The notes below the pieces were generated by a model. That model worked only from the letters and a program-made list of their open reading frames with translations. It had not been told where the DNA came from and made no database searches. A stretch of 64,000 nt of DNA from Streptomyces globosus (lineage in GTDB: Bacteria; Actinomycetota; Actinomycetes; Streptomycetales; Streptomycetaceae), in assembly GCF_003325375.1 (NCBI RefSeq), contig NZ_CP030862.1:1801501-1865500 (forward strand), read 5' to 3'. A program made the translations under genes and the position numbers. Positions 35,117 to 43,809 of the stretch are shown here, one piece after another. Numbering within the stretch: position 1 is the first letter of the stretch; each line of letters opens with the position of its first letter.

Positions 35117-37567
35117 GTGTCCCAGCACAGAGCTGTGCGTTCCTCCCTCCTCTCCACCGCGGTCGCGGTGACGCTCCTCGCCACGGCGGGCCAGGCCGTG
35201 ACGGTGGCCGCCGAGACCGCGGTCCCCGCCCCGGCGCAGGGCGCAGCCGCCGCCCCTGCCGCTCCCGCACCCGCCGGGGCCCGCGGCGGAAACCCGTTCG
35301 ACGAGGTCGACCGCCTCGCCTCGCCGAAGGAGGCGGCCCCCGCTTCCGCCGTCGCGCCGGGCGCCGGGCGCACCCCGGGCGGCCAGGCCGCCCGTTCCGC
35401 CGCGGACGCCGCAGCAGCCCAGGCCGCCCAGGGCCGCACCCCGGGAGCCCCGACGGCGGCCGCGCCGGCCTCCGAGCGCGCAGAGAAGAGCCGCAAGGCC
35501 GCCGCGGCGGCCCCCGCGACCGGCCGCACCCTCGCTGCCGGCGTCCCCTGCACCCTCGACGGCGTGACGGGGCTGTCCCCGGAGCAGTTCGCCGACTTCC
35601 TCGCCGACGAGGCCGTCACGGCCGACGGCTGCCTGCGCAGCATCATCTGGACCTGGGACGCCCGCCTGGCCCCGGTCATGTCCGACGCCCATGTCCAGGC
35701 CGTCTCCCGGCGCATATCCGCCCTGGCCGCGGCGCACGACGGCAAGAACTCCTCCCACCTGGAGGAGATGTTCACCTACCTGCACGCGGTCGCCTACCAC
35801 GACTACTCGCGCTCCGAGATCGACGTCACCGACGCGCCGACCGTCGAGGCCATGCGCCGCGCCATCGCCGACTTCGGCGCCGCCGCCCGCACCTTCGACA
35901 CCACCGCCTCCAACGCCCGCACCCTGCGCGAGGCCCTCTATGCCGGCAGTGCTCCCGGCCTGCGCCACCACCAGCTCGGCCTGATCAAGAAGGTCCTGGC
36001 CACGATGGACCCGGGCCACCCGGCCACCCACCACGACCCGCACTGGGCGGGTGCCGCCCTGGCCGCGCTCTCGGTGAACTACCTCGGCGTCTACCCGGGC
36101 AACCAGGACGCCGCCTTCCACGCGGCGGTGGCCGCCGACCCGGCCTACCGCGACCTGTTCAAGGCGTTCGCCGGCTACGGCCACCTCAAGGGCACCGCGA
36201 ACGCCTGGGTCGCCCGCGACGCGCTCGGCGAGTACGGCCGCTTCGGCCAGGTCCCCTCTCTCAAGGACCGGGTCGTGGCCGACCTCGGCGCGCTCCTCCC
36301 GACGGCCCGCGCCACCTTCGGCGACGGCAGCGAGCAGTGGGCGAAGGTCGTCTCCTGGCTCAACTTCTACGAGGCGTGCAAGCCGTACGGCGTCTGCAAG
36401 GAGGACATCGAGAAGCAGCTCTTCCCGAACACCTTCACCTACGACAACGGCGCCATCAAGGTCCGCACCGCCCTCGACCGGGCCACCGTCGACCAGCTCT
36501 ACTACGCGAGCAAGCAGGTCAAGGCGCAGTACCACCGGGTGATCGGCACCGAGCAGCCGCTCGCCGGCGACCCGAACAGCACCCTCAACATCGTGCTGTA
36601 CGCCTCGCGCGCCGACTACGTGAACTACCACCCGATCCTGACCGGGTACGACACGAACAACGGCGGCATCTACATCGAGAACGGCGCCACCTTCTACACC
36701 TACCAGCGCCGCGTCCCGCAGGACTCCAGCCTGACCCTGGAAGAGCTCTTCCGCCACGAGTACGTGCACTACCTCAACGGCCGCTTCGCCGTGCACGGCT
36801 TCTTCGGCCAGGGCCCCTGGTACGAGGGCGACCGCACCACCGCCATGGACGAGGGCACGGCCGAGTTCTTCGACGGGGCCACCCGCTCCGACGGCATCGC
36901 CGTGCGCAAGTCGCTCGTCAAGAGCATCATCAGCGACACGGCGGGCGGCGGCCCCCGCATGAGCGTCGAGCAGATCCTCAACGCGACGTACGACGGCGAC
37001 GGCTTCCGCTTCTACAGCTACGCCGGCACGTTCTTCGAGTTCCTGTGGACCGAGAAGCCGTCCCTGCTGCGCGAGATGTACACCCACCTGCGCAACAACG
37101 ACGTGGCGAAGTACGACGCCTGGCGCCACCGCCTCGGCTCGGACAGCTACCTCCAGCGCGACTACGACCGCTTCCTGGACACGCAGATCGCCAAGGTGGA
37201 CCAGCTCTTCGTCCCCAACACGACCTACACGCCGAACGAGCAGCTGCGCGACTCCGCGCTCGCCTCGGTGAAGTCCTCGTTCGCCGCGGCCACGTACAAC
37301 ACGCCGGACTGCGTCGAGAACGGCGACCCCGGCAAGCGGCGGTTCACCTGCACCGGCCGGATCACCGCGAACCTGAAGAACTGGCGCAGCGACGACCAGA
37401 ACTTCAAGGACATGTCGGAGACGGTCGACTACTTCATCCTCGACCGGGCCGGCGCGGCGTCCAACAACCTGGCCGACATGAACTGCTCCTTCGGCCCGGT
37501 GGAGATCTGGGACAACCGCACGGCCGGCACCTCCCCGTACAGCTGCGAGGGCCCGCTGCGCAGCTGA
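35117..37567 (+). CDS. Secreted M9 collagenase
   Basis: 816 residues. GTG 35117 follows AGGAG (35106-35110). A signal peptide with AxA-like cleavage (about residues 1-35) leads to a low-complexity Ala/Pro segment, then the activator domain and peptidase domain of bacterial collagenases. The zinc motif HEYVH is at 547-551 and the next acidic segment DEGTAEFF near 577-584 supplies the third ligand. Shorter than clostridial enzymes: it lacks PKD and collagen-binding repeats, and ends in a small cysteine-containing domain (CVENGDPGKRRFTC, then CSFGP and SCEG). It cuts native collagen or gelatin outside the cell; the downstream genes consume the hydroxyproline released. Confidence 0.95.
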   Translation: MSQHRAVRSSLLSTAVAVTLLATAGQAVTVAAETAVPAPAQGAAAAPAAPAPAGARGGNPFDEVDRLASPKEAAPASAVAPGAGRTPGGQAARSAADAAAAQAAQGRTPGAPTAAAPASERAEKSRKAAAAAPATGRTLAAGVPCTLDGVTGLSPEQFADFLADEAVTADGCLRSIIWTWDARLAPVMSDAHVQAVSRRISALAAAHDGKNSSHLEEMFTYLHAVAYHDYSRSEIDVTDAPTVEAMRRAIADFGAAARTFDTTASNARTLREALYAGSAPGLRHHQLGLIKKVLATMDPGHPATHHDPHWAGAALAALSVNYLGVYPGNQDAAFHAAVAADPAYRDLFKAFAGYGHLKGTANAWVARDALGEYGRFGQVPSLKDRVVADLGALLPTARATFGDGSEQWAKVVSWLNFYEACKPYGVCKEDIEKQLFPNTFTYDNGAIKVRTALDRATVDQLYYASKQVKAQYHRVIGTEQPLAGDPNSTLNIVLYASRADYVNYHPILTGYDTNNGGIYIENGATFYTYQRRVPQDSSLTLEELFRHEYVHYLNGRFAVHGFFGQGPWYEGDRTTAMDEGTAEFFDGATRSDGIAVRKSLVKSIISDTAGGGPRMSVEQILNATYDGDGFRFYSYAGTFFEFLWTEKPSLLREMYTHLRNNDVAKYDAWRHRLGSDSYLQRDYDRFLDTQIAKVDQLFVPNTTYTPNEQLRDSALASVKSSFAAATYNTPDCVENGDPGKRRFTCTGRITANLKNWRSDDQNFKDMSETVDYFILDRAGAASNNLADMNCSFGPVEIWDNRTAGTSPYSCEGPLRS

Positions 37568-37576
37568 CCCGTGCCG

Positions 37577-37634
37577 CCGGCGGCCGGCCCTGCACTCCGG
37601 GAGACCCCGGAGCGGGGGGAGGGCCGGCCGCCGG
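37577..37634 (+). terminator. Terminator after the collagenase gene
   Basis: Perfect 15-bp outer stem (37577-37591 with 37620-37634) plus an inner CTCCGGG/CCCGGAG stem, 10 bases past the stop codon. It separates the collagenase from the hydroxyproline operon, which has its own promoter. Confidence 0.85.
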
Positions 37635-37673
37635 ACCGTCCCGCTGCTGCACGCTCTGGGCAGCCGCTAAAGA

Positions 37674-37687
37674 ATGTGACATATTAC
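37674..37687 (+). promoter_or_regulatory. Shared regulon element, site 3 (hydroxyproline dehydrogenase operon)
   Basis: ATGTGACATATTAC, ending 4 bases before the GTG start at 37692. It overlaps the probable -10 (CATATT or TATTAC), so the message is probably leaderless; there is no ribosome-binding site in front of the GTG. Confidence 0.65.
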
Positions 37688-37691
37688 TGCC

Positions 37692-38861
37692 GTGCCCAAG
37701 AGACATCCCCTGGACGTCGTGATCATCGGAGCCGGCGTCGTCGGAGCAGCGTGCGCCTACTACGCCGCACGCGCCGGCCTCCGCGCCGCCGTCGTCGACC
37801 GCGGCCCCGTCGCCGGCGGGACGACCGGAGCGGGCGAGGGGAACCTCCTCGTCTCCGACAAGGAGGCCGGCCCCGAGCTCGACCTCGCCCTGCTGTCCGC
37901 AGGCCTCTGGCGGGACCTGGCCGCCGCCCTCCCCGAAGAGCTGGAGTACGAGCCCAAGGGCGGGCTCGTCATCGCCCCCGACGAGGCCGCGCTGAAGGCC
38001 CTGCGCGCCTTCGCCGAGGGGCAGCGCGCCGCCGGTGTGGAGGCCGTCGAGGCCGACCCGGCCGAGCTGCGCGAACTGGAGCCGCACCTGGCACCCGGCC
38101 GGGCGGGCGGCTTCCTCTACCCCCAGGACGCCCAGGTCCAGCCCGCGCAGGCGGCCGCCCGCCTGCTCGCCGCCTCCGGCGCCGAACTCCACCTCGGCGA
38201 GGAGGCCGTCGAGGTCGTCACGGCCGGCGGCGCCGTCCGCGGGGTGCGCACCGCGCGACGCGAACTCGCCGCCCCCGCCGTCGTCAACGCCGCCGGCACC
38301 TGGGGCGGCCGCATCGCGGAACTCGCCGGCACCTCCCTGCCGGTCCTGCCGCGGCGCGGCTTCGTCCTCGTCACCGAGCCGCTGCCCCGGGTCGTACGGC
38401 ACAAGGTGTACGCCGCCGACTACATCGCGGACGTCGCGAGCGGCTCCGCGGCCCTGCAGTCCTCGGCGGTCGTCGAGGGCACCCCGGCCGGGCCGGTGCT
38501 GATCGGGGCGACCCGGGAGCGCGTCGGCTTCGACCGGTCGCTGTCCCCGGAGGCCCTGCGCCGCCTCGCCGGCCAGGCCGCCGCCCTCTTCCCGGCCCTC
38601 GCTGACGCCCGCATCCTGCGCGCCTACCACGGCTTCCGCCCCTACCTCCCCGACCACCTCCCCGCGATCGGGCCCGACCCCCGGGTCCCCGGACTGGTCC
38701 ACGCCTGCGGGCACGAGGGCGCCGGCATCGGCCTGGCCCCCGCCACCGGGGTGCTCGTCGCCGCCGCCCTCACCGGCGCCGAACCCCCGCTCCCGCTCCA
38801 CCCCTTCCGCCCGGACCGCTTCCCGGAGCCCGCGGCGCAGCCGAAGGAGACCGGCCGATGA
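37692..38861 (+). CDS. D-hydroxyproline dehydrogenase, FAD (DAAO-fold) subunit
   Basis: 389 residues, DAO family: N-terminal FAD motif VVIIGAGVVGAACAYYAA (near 10), middle VVNAAGTWG, C-terminal GHEGAGIGLAPATG. With the next two genes it forms a HcnABC-like three-part dehydrogenase of the kind that oxidises cis-4-hydroxy-D-proline to 1-pyrroline-4-hydroxy-2-carboxylate and passes electrons to the respiratory chain. GTG 37692 is the only start matching the conserved N-terminus, and lies 5 bases from the regulon element. Its stop overlaps the next start as ATGA. Confidence 0.9.
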   Translation: MPKRHPLDVVIIGAGVVGAACAYYAARAGLRAAVVDRGPVAGGTTGAGEGNLLVSDKEAGPELDLALLSAGLWRDLAAALPEELEYEPKGGLVIAPDEAALKALRAFAEGQRAAGVEAVEADPAELRELEPHLAPGRAGGFLYPQDAQVQPAQAAARLLAASGAELHLGEEAVEVVTAGGAVRGVRTARRELAAPAVVNAAGTWGGRIAELAGTSLPVLPRRGFVLVTEPLPRVVRHKVYAADYIADVASGSAALQSSAVVEGTPAGPVLIGATRERVGFDRSLSPEALRRLAGQAAALFPALADARILRAYHGFRPYLPDHLPAIGPDPRVPGLVHACGHEGAGIGLAPATGVLVAAALTGAEPPLPLHPFRPDRFPEPAAQPKETGR

Positions 38862-39187
38862 CCGACCCCTCGCACCGCCGGTCCCCGCGCGACCTCGTCG
38901 GCGGGCGCCCGGACGCGACGTACACCCTGCGCTTCGACGGGCGCGAGCTGACCGCCCACGCGGGGCAGAGCATCGCCGCCGTGCTGTGGGGCGCCGGCAT
39001 CCTCGCCTGGCGCACCACCCGGCAGGGCGGCGCCCCGCGCGGCGCGTTCTGCGGGATCGGCAGCTGCTACGACTGCCTCGTCACCGTCAACGGCCGCCCC
39101 AACCAGCGCGCCTGCCTGGTCCCCGCCCGCCCCGGGGACGCCGTCACCACCCAGGAAGGGACCGGCCGTGCCGACCTCGCCGTCTGA
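38858..39187 (+). CDS. D-hydroxyproline dehydrogenase, [2Fe-2S] subunit
   Basis: 109 residues, a small ferredoxin-like HcnA-type subunit. Three cluster cysteines lie in FCGIGSCYDCLVTVNG and the fourth in RACLVPA. It bridges electron transfer between the two flavoproteins encoded on either side, and its gene overlaps both (ATGA upstream, about 20 bases downstream). Confidence 0.9.
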   Translation: MTDPSHRRSPRDLVGGRPDATYTLRFDGRELTAHAGQSIAAVLWGAGILAWRTTRQGGAPRGAFCGIGSCYDCLVTVNGRPNQRACLVPARPGDAVTTQEGTGRADLAV

Positions 39188-40655
39188 CCTCCCCGGACCC
39201 GGCGCCCCGGCCGCCGCCGGCCGCCCGGACGCGGCCCCCGCCGACCTCGCCGTCGTCGGCGCCGGCCCGGCCGGCCTCGCCGCGGCCGTCACCGCCGCCC
39301 GGCTCGGCCTGCGCGTCACCCTGCTCGACGCGGGGGAGCGGCCCGGCGGGCAGTTCTACCGGCACCCCGCCCCGCAGCTGGGCGCGGAGCGGCCCGAGGC
39401 CCTCCACCACGGATGGGCCGCGTTTGCCGCCCGCGAGCGGGCCCTGCGCGCCCACACCGCCTCCGGCCGCGTCACGTACCTGCCCGGCCACCATGTCTGG
39501 ACCGTGGTCCGCCGGGACGCACCGCAGGACACCGCTCCCGCCGGGGCCGCCCGCCGGGCCCCGGCCGCCTGGGTGCTGCACGCCGTCGCCGGACCCGAGG
39601 AGCGCGCGGTGGCCGTACCCGCCCGCGCCGTGCTCCTGGCCACCGGCTCCTACGAGCGCCAACTGCCCTTCCCCGGCTGGACCCTGCCCGGCGTCGTCGG
39701 CGCCGGCGGCGCGCAGGCCATGCTCAAGGCCGGCCTCGTTCTGCCCGGCCGGCGTGTCGTCGTCGCCGGGAGCGGGCCGCTGCTGCTCGCCGTCGCCGGA
39801 TCCCTCGCCTCCGCCGGGGCGCGGGTGCCCGCCGTCGTCGAGGCCGCCGCCTACACCGGGTACGCGCCCGCCCTGCCCGCCCTGCTGCGCAACCCCGCCA
39901 AGCTCGCGGAGGGCGCCGTGTACGGCGGGGCCCTGCTCCGCCACGGCGTGCGGCTGCTCACCCGGCACGCGGTGACCGAGGCGCACGGCACCGACCGGGT
40001 GGAGGCCGTCACCGTGGCCCGCCTGGACGCGGACTGGCGGCCGCTGCCCGGCACCGCCCGCCGCATCCCCTGCGACGCCGTGGCCGTCGGGCACGGCCTG
40101 GTCCCGCAGCTGGAGCTGGCCACCGGCCTCGGCTGCGCCACCCGCCGCGCCGCCGACGGCACCGCCGCGCTCGACCTCGACGCCCTCCAGCGGACCTCCG
40201 TACCCGGCATCTGGTCCGCCGGCGAGACCGGGGGCATCGCCGGCGCGGAGCCGGCGCTGGTCGAGGGGGAGATCGCGGCCCACGCCGTCGCCGGCCGTCC
40301 CGTCCCGGCGGCCCTGGTGCGCCGCCGCGCGCGGCTGCGGGCCTTCGCCGACGCGATGGGCCGGGTCCACCGGCCCGGTGAGGGCTGGACCGGATGGCTG
40401 CGGGACGACACCGACGTGTGCCGGTGCGAGGAGGTGCCGGCGGGGCGGATCCGGGAGGCCGTCTCCGACCTCGGAGCCCGGGACGCCCGTACCGCCAAAC
40501 TGCTCACCCGCGCCGGAATGGGCTGGTGCCAGGGCCGGATGTGCGGACCGGCCGTCGCCGCCCTGGCCGGCGAGGAGCAGGCGCCCGACCGGCGGCCGCT
40601 GTCCTGCCCGGTGCCGCTGCGCCTGCTCGCCGGCCTGCCGCCCGCCGACGGCTGA
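39168..40655 (+). CDS. D-hydroxyproline dehydrogenase, FAD/NAD-type subunit with BFD-like cluster
   Basis: 495 residues. N-terminal FAD motif VVGAGPAGLAAAVTAARLG, a second nucleotide-binding fold (VVVAGSGPLLLAVAG), and a C-terminal BFD-like [2Fe-2S] domain with cysteines in VCRCEE and GWCQGRMCG. This is the HcnB-type alpha subunit. GTG 39168 overlaps the ferredoxin-subunit gene. With its neighbours it should oxidise D-hydroxyproline, made by the epimerase encoded at 41738. Confidence 0.9.
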   Translation: MPTSPSDLPGPGAPAAAGRPDAAPADLAVVGAGPAGLAAAVTAARLGLRVTLLDAGERPGGQFYRHPAPQLGAERPEALHHGWAAFAARERALRAHTASGRVTYLPGHHVWTVVRRDAPQDTAPAGAARRAPAAWVLHAVAGPEERAVAVPARAVLLATGSYERQLPFPGWTLPGVVGAGGAQAMLKAGLVLPGRRVVVAGSGPLLLAVAGSLASAGARVPAVVEAAAYTGYAPALPALLRNPAKLAEGAVYGGALLRHGVRLLTRHAVTEAHGTDRVEAVTVARLDADWRPLPGTARRIPCDAVAVGHGLVPQLELATGLGCATRRAADGTAALDLDALQRTSVPGIWSAGETGGIAGAEPALVEGEIAAHAVAGRPVPAALVRRRARLRAFADAMGRVHRPGEGWTGWLRDDTDVCRCEEVPAGRIREAVSDLGARDARTAKLLTRAGMGWCQGRMCGPAVAALAGEEQAPDRRPLSCPVPLRLLAGLPPADG

Positions 40656-40683
40656 CGGCCGACGGCTTGCGTCCGCGGGCGGC

Positions 40684-40699
40684 GGGGGCCCCGGCCCCC
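40684..40699 (+). terminator. Possible weak terminator before the deaminase promoter
   Basis: GGGGGC (40684-40689) and GCCCCC (40694-40699) around a 4-base loop, 30 bases after the stop of the dehydrogenase operon. Short, so partial read-through is likely. Confidence 0.35.
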
Positions 40700-40733
40700 T
40701 GCGCCCCCCTCTTGCCCCGGCCCGTCCGGAGTC

Positions 40734-40763
40734 TTGTGGCCGAGTTCAACCCACTAGTAAAAT
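40734..40763 (+). promoter_or_regulatory. Promoter of the deaminase-epimerase operon
   Basis: -35 TTGTGG (40734-40739), 18-base spacer, -10 TAAAAT (40758-40763), one base from the TATAAT consensus and rare in DNA this GC-rich. The regulon element (40757-40770) covers the -10. Confidence 0.7.
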
Positions 40764-40770
40764 GTCACAC
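40757..40770 (-). promoter_or_regulatory. Shared regulon element, site 4 (deaminase operon)
   Basis: Minus-strand GTGTGACATTTTAC, matching the consensus ATGTGAMATTKYAC in 13 of 14 positions (the first base is G). Binding would cover the -10 of the promoter and block transcription. Confidence 0.65.
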
Positions 40771-40791
40771 ACCACACGAGGGAGCTTTCTC

Positions 40792-41721
40792 ATGACCGAC
40801 GCGCACACCCCCGCGCCCACCGCCGCCGACCCGCGCACCCGCCCCTGGCACGGCATCATGGTCGCCACCGCGCTGCCCATGCGCGAGGACCTCTCCGTCG
40901 ACTACGACGCCTACGCCGACCACGTCGCGTGGCTCATCGCCAACGGCTGCGACGGCGTCGTCCCCAACGGCTCCCTCGGCGAGTACCAGACCCTCACCGA
41001 CGAGGAGCGGGCCCGCGTCGTGCGCACCGCCGTCGAGGCCGCCGGCGACGGCAGCCGCGTCATGCCCGGCGTCGCCGCCTACGGCAGCGCCGAGGCCCGC
41101 CGCTGGGCCGAGCAGGCCGCCGAGGCCGGCGCCGGCTCCGTCCTGCTGCTGCCGCCCAACGCCTTCCGCGCCGACGAGTCCGCCGTCCGCTCCCACTACG
41201 CCGAGGTGGCCCGCGCCGGCCTGCCCGTCGTCGCGTACAACAACCCGATCGACACCAAGGTCGACCTCACGCCCGCCCTGCTGGCCCGGCTGCACGCCGA
41301 CGGCAGCATCGTCGCCGTCAAGGAGTTCAGCGGCGACGTCCGCCGCGCCTACGAGATCGCCGAACTCGCCCCCGGCCTGGACCTCCTGATCGGCGCCGAC
41401 GACGTCCTGCTCGAACTCGCCCTCGCCGGCGCCGTCGGCTGGATCGCCGGCTACCCCAACGCGCTGCCCGCCGCCTGCGCGACCCTCTACCGGGCGGCCG
41501 TCGCCGGCGACCTGGACACCGCGCTGCCGCTCTACAAGTCCCTGCACTCGCTGCTGCGCTGGGACTCCAAGACGGAGTTCGTGCAGGCCATCAAGCTCTC
41601 CATGGACCTCGCCGGCCGCCCGGGCGGCGCCACCCGCCCGCCCCGCTTCCCGCTGACCGGGGAGACCGAGGCGGCCGTCCGCGCCGCGACCGAGAAGGCC
41701 CTCGCCGAGGGACTCAACTAG
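40792..41721 (+). CDS. 1-Pyrroline-4-hydroxy-2-carboxylate deaminase (DHDPS family)
   Basis: 309 residues of the dihydrodipicolinate synthase/N-acetylneuraminate lyase family, with the Schiff-base lysine in IVAVKEFSGD, YNNP in VVAYNNPIDT and GVVPNGSLGEY. In a hydroxyproline cluster this family member converts 1-pyrroline-4-hydroxy-2-carboxylate to 2-oxoglutarate semialdehyde and ammonia. ATG 40792 follows GAGGGAG (40779-40785). The epimerase gene starts 16 bases after the stop. Confidence 0.9.
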   Translation: MTDAHTPAPTAADPRTRPWHGIMVATALPMREDLSVDYDAYADHVAWLIANGCDGVVPNGSLGEYQTLTDEERARVVRTAVEAAGDGSRVMPGVAAYGSAEARRWAEQAAEAGAGSVLLLPPNAFRADESAVRSHYAEVARAGLPVVAYNNPIDTKVDLTPALLARLHADGSIVAVKEFSGDVRRAYEIAELAPGLDLLIGADDVLLELALAGAVGWIAGYPNALPAACATLYRAAVAGDLDTALPLYKSLHSLLRWDSKTEFVQAIKLSMDLAGRPGGATRPPRFPLTGETEAAVRAATEKALAEGLN

Positions 41722-41737
41722 CCAACCGGGGGAACCC

Positions 41738-42742
41738 ATGCGCACGCGCCACATCTACCACGCGGTGGACTCGCACACCGAGGGCATGCCGACCCGGGTC
41801 GTCACCGGGGGCGTCGGGGTGATCCCCGGCGCCACCATGGCCGAGAAACGGCTCCACTTCATCGAGCACATGGACCACGTCCGCACCCTGCTCATGTACG
41901 AGCCGCGCGGCCACTCCGCGATGAGCGGCGCGATCCTGCAGCCCCCCACCCGCCCCGACGCCGACTTCGGCGTCCTCTACATCGAGGTGTCGGGCCTGCT
42001 GCCCATGTGCGGGCACGGCACCATCGGGGTCGCCACCGTCCTCGTCGAGACGGGCATGGTGCCGGCGGTCGAGCCGGTCACCACCGTCCGCCTCGACACC
42101 CCCGCCGGACTGGTCTCCGTCGACGTCCGCGTCGAGGACGGGGCGGCCACCGCCGTCACCCTCACCAACGTCCCCGCCTTCTGCGCCGGCCTCGACCTCA
42201 AGGCCGACGTCCCCGGATACGGCACCGTCACCTACGACCTCGCCTACGGCGGCAACTTCTACGCCTTCGTCGAACTCGACGCCCTCGGCCTCCCCTTCGA
42301 CCGCGCCCGCAAGGACGACCTGCTCGCCGCCGGACTCGCCGTCATGGACGCGGTCAACGCCTCCGCCGACCGGCCCGTCCACCCCGAGGACCCCGCCATC
42401 GCCGGCGTCAAGCACGTCTACCTCGCGGCCCCCGGCTCCGACGCCCGCCGCTCCCGGCACGCCATGGCCATCCACCCCGGCTGGTTCGACCGCTCGCCCT
42501 GCGGTACGGGCACCAGCGCGCGCATGGCCCAGCTGCACGCCCGCGGCCTCCTCGGCCTCGGCGCCGACTTCGTGAACGAGTCCTTCATCGGCACCGAGTT
42601 CACCGGCCGGCTCGTCGGCCGCACCACCGTCGGCGGGTACGAGGCCGTCGTGCCCGCCGTCACCGGGCGGGCCTGGATCACCGGCACCGCCCAGTACTTC
42701 CTCGACCCGTCCGACCCCTTCCCCGGAGGGTTCCTCCTGTGA
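41738..42742 (+). CDS. 4-Hydroxyproline 2-epimerase
   Basis: 334 residues of the proline racemase family with both catalytic cysteines, in MCGHGTIG and SPCGTGTSA, which is the pattern of epimerases and racemases. It turns trans-4-hydroxy-L-proline, the form released from collagen, into cis-4-hydroxy-D-proline, the substrate of the three-subunit dehydrogenase. The start follows GGGGGA. The stop overlaps the next gene as GTGA. Confidence 0.93.
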   Translation: MRTRHIYHAVDSHTEGMPTRVVTGGVGVIPGATMAEKRLHFIEHMDHVRTLLMYEPRGHSAMSGAILQPPTRPDADFGVLYIEVSGLLPMCGHGTIGVATVLVETGMVPAVEPVTTVRLDTPAGLVSVDVRVEDGAATAVTLTNVPAFCAGLDLKADVPGYGTVTYDLAYGGNFYAFVELDALGLPFDRARKDDLLAAGLAVMDAVNASADRPVHPEDPAIAGVKHVYLAAPGSDARRSRHAMAIHPGWFDRSPCGTGTSARMAQLHARGLLGLGADFVNESFIGTEFTGRLVGRTTVGGYEAVVPAVTGRAWITGTAQYFLDPSDPFPGGFLL

Positions 42743-43809
42743 CCGCCGACGACCCCGCCGCGCCTGAGGTGCGCACCGCCGACTACCACGCGGCCGGAGA
42801 GCCGTTCCGGATCGTCGACACCGCCGACCCCGGCCTCCCGCCCGCCCCCGGCGACACCGTCGCCGAGCGCTGCGCCACCGCGATCGGCCCCGGCGGCTCC
42901 GGCACCGCGCCGAGGCCCGGCGCGCTGGACTCCGTACGGCGCCTGCTCGTGCAGGAGCCGCGCGGCCACGCCGGGATGTACGGCGGGTTCGTCGTGCCCC
43001 CGGACGACGACGGCGCCCACTTCGGCGTCCTCTTCTGGCACAAGGACGGCTACTCCACGGCCTGCGGCCACGGCACCATGGCGCTGGGCGCCTGGGCCGT
43101 GGACACCGGCCGGGTGCCCGCCCCCGACGAGGGCGACGTCCCGGTGCGGATCGACGTGCCGTCGGGCCGGGTCGCCGCCACCGTCCACCGCAGCGGCGGC
43201 CGCACCACCGGCGTCACCTTCCGCAACGTCGCGGCCCGGGTGGGCGCCCGGAAGGTCCCCGTCGCCACCAGCCTCGGCCTCGCCGAGGCCGACATCGCCC
43301 ACGCCGGCGCCTGCTACGCCTCCGTCCGGGCGCGCGACCTCGGCCTGGACGTCTCCCGGGCCTCGCTCGGGGACCTGGTGCGCGCCGGCCGCGAGATCCG
43401 CACCGCGCTCGCCGCGCACCCCGCCACCTGGCACCCGGACGGGCCGCTGCTCTCCGGCGTCTACGGGGTGATCTTCCACGAGGAGCTCCCCGACACCCCC
43501 TTCGGCCCGCACCAGCGCAACGTCACCGTCTTCGCCGACGGACAGGTGGACCGCTCGCCCTGCGGATCCGGCACGTCCGCGCGGCTCGCCCTCCTCGCCG
43601 AGGACGGCCGCCTCGGACCGGAGGACTCCCTGCTGCACGAGTCGGTGGCCGGGACGGTGTTCACCGGCCGGATCGCCCCCGCGGCCGCCGCGCCCGGGGA
43701 GGCTCCGGACGGCCTGGTCACCGAGGTCACCGGCAGCGCGTACCGCACCGGCGAGCACCGCTTCACGCTCGACCCGCACGACGCGCTCGGCGCCGGCTTC
43801 CTGCTGTGA
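42739..43809 (+). CDS. Second proline racemase-family enzyme
   Basis: 356 residues, a longer paralogue of the preceding enzyme. Both active-site cysteines are kept (TACGHGTMA and SPCGSGTSARL). In known trans-3-hydroxy-L-proline dehydratases the second residue is usually Thr, so by residues this is an epimerase or racemase; yet its partner is an ornithine-cyclodeaminase-family gene of the kind that reduces 1-pyrroline-2-carboxylate, the dehydratase product. It may act on 3-hydroxyproline or another collagen-derived isomer. GTG 42739 overlaps the upstream stop and its own stop overlaps the next gene as GTGA. Confidence 0.85.
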   Translation: MTADDPAAPEVRTADYHAAGEPFRIVDTADPGLPPAPGDTVAERCATAIGPGGSGTAPRPGALDSVRRLLVQEPRGHAGMYGGFVVPPDDDGAHFGVLFWHKDGYSTACGHGTMALGAWAVDTGRVPAPDEGDVPVRIDVPSGRVAATVHRSGGRTTGVTFRNVAARVGARKVPVATSLGLAEADIAHAGACYASVRARDLGLDVSRASLGDLVRAGREIRTALAAHPATWHPDGPLLSGVYGVIFHEELPDTPFGPHQRNVTVFADGQVDRSPCGSGTSARLALLAEDGRLGPEDSLLHESVAGTVFTGRIAPAAAAPGEAPDGLVTEVTGSAYRTGEHRFTLDPHDALGAGFLL

